The notes under the pieces are model-generated. The model saw only the letters and a list, made by a program, of their open reading frames with translations. It had not been told where the DNA came from and ran no database searches. This document shows, one piece after another, positions 18,672-27,111 of a stretch of 34,076 nt of DNA (within the stretch, counting starts at the first letter, position 1; each line of letters starts with the position of its first letter). A program made the translations under genes and the position numbers. Origin of the DNA: Melioribacteraceae bacterium (GTDB lineage: Bacteria; Bacteroidota; Ignavibacteria; Ignavibacteriales; Melioribacteraceae); the NCBI GenBank assembly GCA_027013735.1, contig JALWGH010000184.1, positions 1-34,076 on the forward strand, given 5' to 3'.

Positions 18672-19409
18672 ATGGTTGCCCGAGCAGCGGACTTAATATT
18701 AAACGCAAATCACGTTACGGCTTTTACAGGTGCAGGCATTTCAGTTGAAAGCGGGATACCGCCTTTCCGCGGGGAGAACGGGTTGTGGTCAAAATACGAC
18801 CCGTCCTTTTTGGAGATTTCTTTTTTCCACCACCACCCGAAACAATCGTGGAAATTAATCAAAGAAATATTTTACGATTTCTTTGGCAAAGCCGAGCCGA
18901 ACAAGGCTCACTTTGCACTTGCCGAGCTCGAAAAGTTAGGATTGGTAAAAGCCGTAATTACTCAGAACATCGACAATCTTCATCAAGAAGCGGGAAGCAA
19001 AACGGTTTACGAGTTTCACGGAAATTCACAAAGACTCGTTTGCACAAAATGCGGAACGTATTTTGACGTGAAAGAAATAGACTTGTCCGCAGAAATTCCA
19101 CGCTGTAAAAATTGCGGCGGAATTTTAAAACCCGATTTTATTTTTTTCGGAGAGGCAATTCCCGAACCGGCGCGTTCCCGTTCGTTCGAGGAAGCGGAAA
19201 CGGCAGACGTTTTCCTCGTAATCGGCACAACGGGGGAAATAATGCCTGCTTCTTTAATTCCTACGGAAGCAAAAAGGAACGGCGCAAAAATAATCGAGAT
19301 AAACACAGAGCCGTCGAACTACACCCGTACTATTACGGACGTTTTCCTGAAGGGCAAAGCTACCGAGAAAATGCAGGAGCTTTTAAATGAAATCAAATTG
19401 CGGCTTTAA
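18672..19409 (+). CDS. cobB: SIR2-family NAD-dependent protein deacylase (sirtuin)
   Basis: FTGAGISVESGIPPFRG, TQNIDNLHQEAGS, EFHGN, Zn motif CTKCG...CKNCGG, ILKPDFIFFGEAIP. Confidence 0.94.
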   Translation: MVARAADLILNANHVTAFTGAGISVESGIPPFRGENGLWSKYDPSFLEISFFHHHPKQSWKLIKEIFYDFFGKAEPNKAHFALAELEKLGLVKAVITQNIDNLHQEAGSKTVYEFHGNSQRLVCTKCGTYFDVKEIDLSAEIPRCKNCGGILKPDFIFFGEAIPEPARSRSFEEAETADVFLVIGTTGEIMPASLIPTEAKRNGAKIIEINTEPSNYTRTITDVFLKGKATEKMQELLNEIKLRL

Positions 19410-19411
19410 AA

Positions 19412-20131
19412 ATGGCAAGTCCTTCACCGCTTCCCGACCCGCTTGAATTATTTCTTTCCAAATACGGTTTCGACCTTGGAAAAATTTCGGAAATTTTTAC
19501 AGGTGAAAGATATTCGGGAGTTGTGCTGAACAACGGAAACATCGGCGTTTGCTCCGGTATGGGTGAAAAAATCCCTGTGAATAAAGGGGAATACGCAAAT
19601 ATAAATCTGAAAAATTTTCGTCACAGGGTTTTGCTTAACGCTTACTTTAATGCAATAATGAACTACTCTACTAATATAGTAGGCGAGCCGGACATTCTCA
19701 AAGCTGTTGACTTTTCGTTTTTTGAGAAAATTGTAATGTTGGGCTTTATTAAACCGCTGGCTGCAAAATTCGGGGAGCTAAATATTTCTTTAACCATTTT
19801 CGACTTGAACCGGGACGAACCGGAATTGACTCCGATTTCGGAGCGTGAAAAATATTTGGCGCAAGCGGATGCGGTAATACTTTCCTCAACAGCAATAGCA
19901 AACGGAACATTCTTGCAAACTGTTCAAAACTCCAACGCCGGTGCGAAAATTTTCATTTTAGGTCCTTCTTCCACAATGACGGAAGAGTTTTTTCTTTACG
20001 GAAAAGTCGAGGGTGTTTTCGGTTCCTGCTTTGAGAAAAACGACCGCCGGGTAATTGAAATAATTAAAAATAACGAGGGGACAAAGAAGTTTCTTAAATA
20101 CGGAACGAAGAAAGGATTGTTGAAAGATTGA
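19412..20131 (+). CDS. DUF364-like (Rossmann-like, putative heavy-metal chelation) protein
   Basis: Pattern YSGVVLNNGNIGVCSGMGEKIP, VMLGFIKPL, ADAVILSSTAIANGTFLQTVQNS, LGPSSTMTEEFF resembles the DUF364 family. Confidence 0.72.
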   Translation: MASPSPLPDPLELFLSKYGFDLGKISEIFTGERYSGVVLNNGNIGVCSGMGEKIPVNKGEYANINLKNFRHRVLLNAYFNAIMNYSTNIVGEPDILKAVDFSFFEKIVMLGFIKPLAAKFGELNISLTIFDLNRDEPELTPISEREKYLAQADAVILSSTAIANGTFLQTVQNSNAGAKIFILGPSSTMTEEFFLYGKVEGVFGSCFEKNDRRVIEIIKNNEGTKKFLKYGTKKGLLKD

Positions 20132-20165
20132 TGAGCGCCCCGCGAAAACGGAGCGTCCGGGTAAT

Positions 20166-21296
20166 TTATTCAAGCACAAAAATATTTTTCTTTGCACAGA
20201 TGTCTTTCAATATTTGAGGCCATACGGTTACGCTTACCTCGCCGAGATGTGCTTTGCGTAACAGGTACATCATTGTCCGCGACTGCCCTATTCCGCCGCC
20301 GATGCTAAGGGGAATTTCGTCGTTCAGGATTGCTTGGTGGTAAGGCATTTTAAGGAAATCGAGCTGACCGGTTATTTCAAGCTGTTTCTTCAAAGTGTCT
20401 TTTGTAACGCGGATGCCCATTGAAGTCAATTCGTGTCTGCGCTTTGTAACGGGATTCCAAACGAGGAGATCGCCGTTAAGTCCGTGCATCTGCTCGCCGT
20501 TTTTAACAACAGTTTCCGTTACCCAATCGTCGTAGTCCGCTGCGCGCAACTCGTGCGGATAGCCGTCTTTTAACGTCCAGCCGATTCCGATAATAAAGAC
20601 GGCAGGATATTTTTTCAGCAGTTCAGTTTCCCGTGCTTTCCTTGGCAGGTCGGGGTACATATCCAGCACTTCTTCCGCATGGAAGAATGTCAGCTCCTCG
20701 GGGAAGTCGGGATATTTGTCGGTTTTTAATTGCGGGAAAAGTTCTTGCGCATATTTACCGGCGCCGTGTAAAACCTTCCAGATTTTTTTAACAACTTCTT
20801 TCAAAAAATCAAGATTCCTGTCCTCTTCGGTTATTACCCTTTCCCAATCCCACTGGTCAACGTAAACGCTATGGTCGTGGTCGAGGAAATAATCTTTCCT
20901 TACGGCGCGCATATCGGTAATAATTCCTTCGCCAACTTTGCAGTCGAACTGTTTGAGCGCAACGCGTTTCCACTTGGTTGCGGCTTGCACAATTTGTGCG
21001 TCAATCGGGTGCTTGTCGTTATCGTTGGAAATGTGAAATTGAATCGGTGTGCGCGAGCCGTCCCTGTCGAGGTAATCATTGACGCCTCTGTTTACGTCAA
21101 CAATCAAAGGCACTTGCACCATCATTAAGTTCAGCTCTTTGCTGAGATTTTCCTCAATGTAACTTTTAACTGCGTAAAGAGCTTGCATTGTTTCCCTCGG
21201 TGTGAGCAGGGATTTGTAATCGGTCGGTAGAATCTTTTCAATTTCCGCGTAATCTCCAATGCCGGGACCGGCTAAATCGGCTTTCTTGTCGTACAT
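20166..21296 (-). CDS. asnA: Aspartate--ammonia ligase (asparagine synthetase A)
   Basis: AsnA pattern VQVPLIVDVNRGVNDYLDRDGSRTPIQFHI, LKQFDCKVGEGIITDMRAVR, SVYVDQWDWE, SIGGGIGQSRTMMYLL. Start at MYDKKAD with an aggagg RBS; the ORF track begins at 21335. Confidence 0.95.
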   Translation of the reverse strand: MYDKKADLAGPGIGDYAEIEKILPTDYKSLLTPRETMQALYAVKSYIEENLSKELNLMMVQVPLIVDVNRGVNDYLDRDGSRTPIQFHISNDNDKHPIDAQIVQAATKWKRVALKQFDCKVGEGIITDMRAVRKDYFLDHDHSVYVDQWDWERVITEEDRNLDFLKEVVKKIWKVLHGAGKYAQELFPQLKTDKYPDFPEELTFFHAEEVLDMYPDLPRKARETELLKKYPAVFIIGIGWTLKDGYPHELRAADYDDWVTETVVKNGEQMHGLNGDLLVWNPVTKRRHELTSMGIRVTKDTLKKQLEITGQLDFLKMPYHQAILNDEIPLSIGGGIGQSRTMMYLLRKAHLGEVSVTVWPQILKDICAKKNIFVLE

Positions 21297-21445
21297 TTGA
21301 ACCTCCTTAACTAATGAGCGAGAAATTTTACACACCTAAAGTAACTTTTAGAATTCGAAAAGACAAATAAAAAATTATCGGCTCCTTCGGACTGAATTTT
21401 CAAATCTGAAATTGTTTATATTTGCGCAAAAAATTTTTGAAAACT

Positions 21446-21757
21446 ATGAACGTATGGTTTGCAGCATTACTGGTAATTTTATTTAACATTCCGTTTGGTT
21501 ATTGGCGGGCAAATGTGAGAAAGTTTTCCTTGCAATGGGCTCTTGCGGTGCACATTCCCGTGCCTTTTGTAATTGCCCTGCGTTTGCTCGGTCACATCGG
21601 ATTCCAATTTTACACTTACCCTATTTTGATAACGGCGTTTTTCTTAGGTCACCTTTTCGGTAAAATGATTTACGTGAGAATTAAAGCTCTCAAGCCTGCA
21701 AAAGTTTCCTCCTGCCTTGTAATGGATTTGGTGAGAATGAGAGGGGAAGAAAGTTAA
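21446..21757 (+). CDS. Small membrane hypothetical protein
   Basis: Several hydrophobic segments (WFAALLVILFNIPFGYW, VPFVIALRLLGHIGFQFYTYPILITAFFLGHLFG); ATG 21446, alternative TTG 21422. Confidence 0.6.
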   Translation: MNVWFAALLVILFNIPFGYWRANVRKFSLQWALAVHIPVPFVIALRLLGHIGFQFYTYPILITAFFLGHLFGKMIYVRIKALKPAKVSSCLVMDLVRMRGEES

Positions 21758-21759
21758 AG

Positions 21760-21854
21760 CCATCCAACAATGCATTTCTCCAATTATCCAAGAGTCTCGT
21801 TTGGGAGAGTGCGCGAGTGCTCTTGGATGATTGGATTTTTGGACAATTGGATGG
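21760..21854. repeat. Long imperfect hairpin (about 35-nt arms) made of octamer repeats
   Basis: Left arm ccatccaacaatgcatttctccaattatccaagag versus right arm ctcttggatgattggatttttggacaattggatgg; about 26/35 positions complementary. Confidence 0.7.
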
Positions 21855-21871
21855 AATGGTCTCGAGTATTT

Positions 21872-22105
21872 AACTTTCCACTTTCCATTTTCAACTTTCA
21901 ATTAAATAAGTCTTAAGTTACGAGTAACGAGTCTTAAGTCTCTGGTCACTGTTATCTGTTCTCTGAGCAGGACGTCTTACGTCTAGCGTCTCGCGTCTTG
22001 CTTGTCACGGCGTAGCCCGAGCATAGCGAGGGCGAAGACGGACCTGTCGCGCCGAAGTCAAGCAAAGCGCAGACGAAGGCGGATTTCTTCTTTCTTATTT
22101 GAATG
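21872..22105. repeat. Mosaic periodic repeat, locus 3
   Basis: ctttcca|ctttcca|ttttcaa|ctttcaa; gttacga|gtaacga|gtcttaa|gtctctg|gtcactg; tgttatc|tgttctc|tga; gtcttac|gtctagc|gtctcgc|gtcttgc; cttgtcacggcgtagcccga...; ending ttcttctttcttat. Confidence 0.85.
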
Positions 22106-22206
22106 TCAAATTAAGTCCCTGCCTATTAACGTCTAACATTATTTTTCCTTAGTTTTGAAAAAGTGATTTGCTGTGAATTTTAAATTAAATTTTCAGGGTC
22201 AAAAGA

Positions 22207-22704
22207 ATGGCAACAAATCTTGAATTGAAAATCGAGTTGAAAGACTTCAGACGGGTTCTCGGCAGACTGAAAAAGATAGATGCCGAATACAAGGGAATAT
22301 TAAAACAGAAAGACATTTACTTTACGGTAAAAGGCGGGCTGTTAAAACTCAGAAGACAAAACGGCGAGTACGAACTGATTTATTACAACCGCGACGAAGA
22401 AGGCAAAAAGCGTTGGAGCAATTTCGAAGTTATTCTACTTAACGGAAAGAACATTGAAAAAACATTTGTAAAAATTTTGAATGTGGAAGCCGTAGTTGAA
22501 AAAACAAGAAAACTGTTTATTTACAAGGGCACAAGGGTTCATCTCGATACTGTAAAAGGACTCGGAAAATTCCTTGAGCTTGAAACCCCTGTGACCAAAG
22601 GCAAGCGTGAGGCGGAAGTTAGATTTAAAGAAATAATCAAGCTGCTCGACTTGGACACAGCGAAACAAATAAAAACTTCTTACAGATTTTTGATTGCAAA
22701 ATGA
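22207..22704 (+). CDS. CYTH domain / class IV adenylate cyclase-like protein
   Basis: N-terminal NLELKIEL, QKDIYFTVKGGLLKLRRQ, VEKTRKLFIYKGTRVHLDTVKGLGKFLELE. Confidence 0.87.
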   Translation: MATNLELKIELKDFRRVLGRLKKIDAEYKGILKQKDIYFTVKGGLLKLRRQNGEYELIYYNRDEEGKKRWSNFEVILLNGKNIEKTFVKILNVEAVVEKTRKLFIYKGTRVHLDTVKGLGKFLELETPVTKGKREAEVRFKEIIKLLDLDTAKQIKTSYRFLIAK

Positions 22705-25700
22705 TTCTTACAAAATCCGAAATAAAGAAAATTGACATTGAAAGATTCGTCGATGACTTTGCCACTGCCGGCGCAATTGAAAAATTTTTATTAATCGTTC
22801 CCACTAACCGCAGGGTACGCAAATTAAAAAAGCGACTAATTGACCTCACGCCGTCGAAAGGGGCAACGGTAATAAACATCGAAACGCTTGAAACTTTCAC
22901 GAGAAAGATTCTCGGCGAGAATGAAATTTTCCGCAGGCTCTCGGAATCCGCAGCCTCGGTATTTCTTGAACAAGCCGCCGAAGAAACGGAGCTGGAATAT
23001 TTTTCTTCTTACAAAGGCGAAATTCCTTTCGGAACAATTGAAGAACTGCGCGAAGTAATTTCCGAATTTAAGCGTTTCGGGTATTTTCCCGAAGACATTT
23101 TAAATTTACCCGAGGATGTTTCCCCTGCGGAAAAAAGAAAAGCACGGGACATTGCTTTCATTTACTCAAAATATTTGCAATCAACTACGGGCGTAAGTGC
23201 TTACGAAGTGGGAGACGTTTACCAAAGAGTAATTGCGCTCGGAAAAGAAAAGTTCAGGGAAATTTTTGCGAGCATTTACCCTGATGTTGAAAACGTAATT
23301 GTTACGGGCTTCGACGAGTTTTCTCCGCCCGAGATTGAGATTTTGAACATCCTTTCCGATTTGGAAAATGTAAAAACCTTCATTGATTTTGATTACGATT
23401 CTTCTAACGGTTTTTTATTTTCTCATCTTAACGACTGCTACGAAGCCTTGAAAAATAAGGGCTTCCGCGCTATCGAGGATGTTTCCCCCGCGGGGAACGA
23501 CAAATTTACGAGCTTCGTCCGTTCCTTCCTTTTCAAAAATGTTGAAAAGCAAAACGAACGTTACAAAGACAATTTGTTTTTAATCCCCGCCGAAAACAGG
23601 GAAGAGGAAATTAAATTAATAGCCAAAGCAATTAAGGAAAATTTAACGGAAGGCACAGCCAAACCGAACGAAATTTGCGTGGCGTTTAATTCCATTACTT
23701 CTTATTCGCAGATTGTTAGAGACGTTTTCAAATCTTACGGAATTCCTTTTAATCTTACGGACAGAATCACGCCGGACAAAACAGCGCCTGCCACGGCAGT
23801 AATTAATCTCCTTGAAATAATTGAAACCAATTACTACTACAAAAATATTCTGCGGGCTTTCAGCAGCGGATTCGTTTACCTGCCAGGCGTTAACATCGGC
23901 GCAATTCAGGCTGCGGCAAGAAGTCTGAAATTAACCGTGGGGCTTTCCAACTGGAAGACGCAATTAAACCAAAACATTTTTGGGAACGAAAACTCAACGG
24001 AAGCAAGTATTTTTAAAGAAGCACTGAAAAGTATTAAGTCAATTGAAAAATTGTTGTCCCCTTTTTCCAAAGAGTTGACAATCGGTGAATTTCTTACCGA
24101 GCTAAAAAAATTAATCAAGGAAGTGAAATTAGATTCCCTGTTGTTCAAGGGGGACGACGCACAGCAGGAAATAAACATCAAAAGTCTTTCAGGCTTAATC
24201 GAAGCTGCGGAAGAAGTTTTTACGTTAATCGAAATCAAGGAAGGCAAAGGAGAGAAATTTACGCTCGAATTTTTCCTCGACAGGCTAAGAACGATTGCAC
24301 GCTCGGCGAGGTTTAACGTTAAGGAGCGCCCCGAATACGGCGTGCTTGTAACTTCGGTAAAAGAAATTCGCGGCTTGAGTTTTAAAGTGCTGTTTGTCGG
24401 CGGAATGGTGGACAAGGATTTTCCCGTCAGATACCGTCCGGAAATTTTCAAACCGAAAACGTTTGCAAAAAACGAGGAGCGCCACCTGACCGAACAACGC
24501 TACCTTTTTTACCAAGCGCTAAAGGCTCGCAGGAACAAGCTCTACTTAACTTACCCGAAACGCGAACTTAAAAAGGAGCTTTCGCCTTCATCTTTCCTGG
24601 ATGATTTTAAGAAACTGTTTGCAGTTACCGAACTTACTCCAAAGGATTTTGAAAACGCTTACTACTCCAGGGAAGAATTACTGAAAGATTTTAACCTGCT
24701 TGTCAAAAATAATCTGACGGAAAATATTTTAACCCTTGAGGAAAAATTCAAAATAGACACAGGTAAAATTAAGACGCTGTTGGACATCGATTTTTCCAAA
24801 TTGCACAGGGCGGAAAACTCCGCCGAATATTTCGGGACTTTGCTGCGTGAAAATATTGAAGATGGAGAAAACTCAAAACTCAAGCACTACCTTGCTTCTT
24901 GGAGACACAGAGTATTTTCAGTAACTCAGCTTGAGACTTACGCAAAATGCCCGTTCAGATTTTTCCTTGAAAGAATCTTAAAAGTAGAAATTCTCGAAGA
25001 ACCGAAGGAAGAAGTTGAAAGAACGGAATTCGGGAAAATACTCCACAAAATTCTTTTCCGTTTTTACGTAGAGTCAAGCAAGAAGAATCTCCGTTTGAGT
25101 AATTGCTCGGACGAAATCTTTAACAGGGCAAAAAATTTACTTTTCCAAATAGCGCGGGACGAAATAAATGCTTCGAAGATTTTTGAGTCGGGGCTCTCGT
25201 TTCACGATAAGGAAAAAATCCTCGGCATAAACGGCAGAGAAGAGGATTCGATTCTCTACAAATTTTTGGAAACGGAAAGAAGCGACACGGACGGATTTGT
25301 CCCGATTTATTTCGAAGCTTCTTTCGGGGCGGAAAAGTTTAGCGAGGAATTAACGTTAATAAGCAAAGACCCGGTTAAGTTGGGCAATGTTTTGCTGAGG
25401 GGCAAAATTGACAGAATCGAAATCAACGAAAGCGAAAAACTTTTTAATGTGGTGGATTACAAAACCGGCGGTAACGCAAGCGGACTCGGTAAAGAAATCA
25501 GAGAGGGACTTTCCTTACAATTGCCCGTTTACCTTTACGCCGCCAATCAATTCCTCGGCGAAGATTACACGGGAAAGGAAATGATTATTTATTCCCTGAA
25601 ATACAAAAAAGACGACTTCGGTAAAAATAAAATAAACGAAAACTCTGCGCGTAAAAAAGCTTCTCGTGATGAATTGGTTGAAGTTAATAAAAGCCTTTTT

Positions 25701-25862
25701 GATTTTGTTGAAGAGAAAGTCAACGAATATGTTGAAAAAATTTCTCAAGGCAAGTTTCCGCTTTCGGCAGTAGAAAACAGGGAAGAAAAAGTTTGTAAGT
25801 ATTGTCCTTTCAAATCAATCTGCCGCGTGGCGGAAGAAAAATTAATTGTCAAACAACCGTAG
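22701..25862 (+). CDS. addB: AddB-like PD-(D/E)XK nuclease/inactivated helicase subunit
   Basis: C-terminal nuclease VVDYKTGG; Fe-S type cysteines (TYAKCPFRFFLE ... CKYCPFKSIC, C-x2-C-x5-C); UvrD-like body; ATG overlaps the CYTH gene stop. Confidence 0.82.
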   Translation: MILTKSEIKKIDIERFVDDFATAGAIEKFLLIVPTNRRVRKLKKRLIDLTPSKGATVINIETLETFTRKILGENEIFRRLSESAASVFLEQAAEETELEYFSSYKGEIPFGTIEELREVISEFKRFGYFPEDILNLPEDVSPAEKRKARDIAFIYSKYLQSTTGVSAYEVGDVYQRVIALGKEKFREIFASIYPDVENVIVTGFDEFSPPEIEILNILSDLENVKTFIDFDYDSSNGFLFSHLNDCYEALKNKGFRAIEDVSPAGNDKFTSFVRSFLFKNVEKQNERYKDNLFLIPAENREEEIKLIAKAIKENLTEGTAKPNEICVAFNSITSYSQIVRDVFKSYGIPFNLTDRITPDKTAPATAVINLLEIIETNYYYKNILRAFSSGFVYLPGVNIGAIQAAARSLKLTVGLSNWKTQLNQNIFGNENSTEASIFKEALKSIKSIEKLLSPFSKELTIGEFLTELKKLIKEVKLDSLLFKGDDAQQEINIKSLSGLIEAAEEVFTLIEIKEGKGEKFTLEFFLDRLRTIARSARFNVKERPEYGVLVTSVKEIRGLSFKVLFVGGMVDKDFPVRYRPEIFKPKTFAKNEERHLTEQRYLFYQALKARRNKLYLTYPKRELKKELSPSSFLDDFKKLFAVTELTPKDFENAYYSREELLKDFNLLVKNNLTENILTLEEKFKIDTGKIKTLLDIDFSKLHRAENSAEYFGTLLRENIEDGENSKLKHYLASWRHRVFSVTQLETYAKCPFRFFLERILKVEILEEPKEEVERTEFGKILHKILFRFYVESSKKNLRLSNCSDEIFNRAKNLLFQIARDEINASKIFESGLSFHDKEKILGINGREEDSILYKFLETERSDTDGFVPIYFEASFGAEKFSEELTLISKDPVKLGNVLLRGKIDRIEINESEKLFNVVDYKTGGNASGLGKEIREGLSLQLPVYLYAANQFLGEDYTGKEMIIYSLKYKKDDFGKNKINENSARKKASRDELVEVNKSLFDFVEEKVNEYVEKISQGKFPLSAVENREEKVCKYCPFKSICRVAEEKLIVKQP

Positions 25863-25925
25863 GAAGAGTTCGTAGGGATGACTTGTAGGGACAACCTGTA
25901 GGGACAACTCATGAGTTGTCCCTAC
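25859..25925. repeat. 13-nt tandem repeat plus 28-bp perfect palindrome
   Basis: gtaggaagagttc|gtagggatgactt|gtagggacaacct|gtagggacaactc then the palindrome GTAGGGACAACTCATGAGTTGTCCCTAC (25898-25925). Confidence 0.85.
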
Positions 25926-25953
25926 AACAATATATTGGCGTTCACCAAAAATG

Positions 25954-25979
25954 TAGGGACAGCTCGCGAGCTGTCCCTA
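25954..25979. repeat. 26-bp perfect palindrome TAGGGACAGCTCGCGAGCTGTCCCTA
   Basis: Second diverged copy of the palindrome at 25898-25925. Confidence 0.85.
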
Positions 25980-26005
25980 TGAATGATGGGAAAAATATTT
26001 AAGAA

Positions 26006-27070
26006 TTAAAATCCGAAAAAGATTGAAGCCGTTGCGGTATTGATTGCGCCGATTTTGTAATCCGCTGCAATGTTAAAGAAGAAAATATTTAATCTCGCTC
26101 CAAGCGTTAAAGCCAATTTGTTTTTGCCTTCCAAATCAAACGAGATGTGTTGCGTGGTGGGACCGACGGGTGTGTCGAACACATAATCGTAGTTCACGGT
26201 AGTTGTGGAAGTTTCGTACGTAACGCCTGCGTAAGGAGTAACGGACAGACCGATTCCAAACTGCTGGCTTACGTAAAGCCCGAACTGCGTGGCTTTGCTT
26301 TCGAAAATGTCCCCGACTTTCAGCTTCTGCGTAAAATACCCGACGGAAAAATCTACCGGCAGCAGCGGAATGGGAATCCAAGAGTTAATGTTGTGTAAAA
26401 TGCCGAAACCGAAGAAAGAGAATTTCCCGAGGTCTTTAATATCCACACTCGGCAGCCAGCGGAATGCCGCCTGCGTTCCGTAAATGGTACCTACGTTCAA
26501 TTGAATTCCGGGCGTTGGAAAGATTGAAAGATTGTCTAATAATCCGGTTACTTCGTTTACGTCAACTGTAGCCGAGCCAACGGTTACGCCGTTAATTGTT
26601 TCGCCGGGGAACTCTATTTGAAGATGCTCGTCTTTGCTTCCGATGACGGTGGGTCCGGAAAGCTTAACAGTGTAAGCTTGGCTCAGCATCTTGTTTTTCA
26701 AAGCGTCGTAGCCGGGCATCCCGGAAAAAATCCCGCTGTTGTTTAGAATTTTTTCCACCTGTGGAGAAGTAAACCTGAACGGAGCGGAAACGCTGAAATT
26801 TTTTGCCTCTCCCGCAAGGAACGAGCCGGCAGCGAAAACTTTAACGTTAAGCGTAAAGCCCAACAGCGTGTTGCCAGGCGAGCCAGAGAACCAACCCGAA
26901 TTCAAGTTGGAACCGAAAGCGGGAATAATTGGCTGAACGTAAGCTTCGGCAGCCTGATTGCTGAGGTTTTGCAAGGTTTCGTCAAGTGATTGCGCATTCA
27001 CGGATGTTGTGCTTAATAGAATCGTGAACGCAAACAAAACGCTTGCTATTTTAAGTGTTAATTGTTTCAT
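26006..27070 (-). CDS. DUF6588-like outer-membrane beta-barrel protein
   Basis: Signal peptide; SLDETLQNLSNQAAEAYVQPIIPAFGSNLNSGWFSGSP; alternating beta strands with aromatic C-terminus (ATASIFFGF). Confidence 0.75.
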   Translation of the reverse strand: MKQLTLKIASVLFAFTILLSTTSVNAQSLDETLQNLSNQAAEAYVQPIIPAFGSNLNSGWFSGSPGNTLLGFTLNVKVFAAGSFLAGEAKNFSVSAPFRFTSPQVEKILNNSGIFSGMPGYDALKNKMLSQAYTVKLSGPTVIGSKDEHLQIEFPGETINGVTVGSATVDVNEVTGLLDNLSIFPTPGIQLNVGTIYGTQAAFRWLPSVDIKDLGKFSFFGFGILHNINSWIPIPLLPVDFSVGYFTQKLKVGDIFESKATQFGLYVSQQFGIGLSVTPYAGVTYETSTTTVNYDYVFDTPVGPTTQHISFDLEGKNKLALTLGARLNIFFFNIAADYKIGAINTATASIFFGF

Positions 27071-27111
27071 CGTACCTCCTTATTATTTTGGTGTTATTTT
27101 CTTTTGGAATA

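Noticed and set aside
20131-20166. Bidirectional terminator between DUF364 and asnA
   Set aside because: Only a weak GC-rich partial stem and no clear T-run; not sufficient to call.
21872-22105. Possible CRISPR array
   Set aside because: Repeats are 7-8 nt, directly abutting and with drifting consensus; no 25-40 nt repeats separated by unique spacers and no cas genes.
25859-25979. Insertion sequence ends
   Set aside because: No transposase ORF between or near the palindromes, so not called as an autonomous mobile element.
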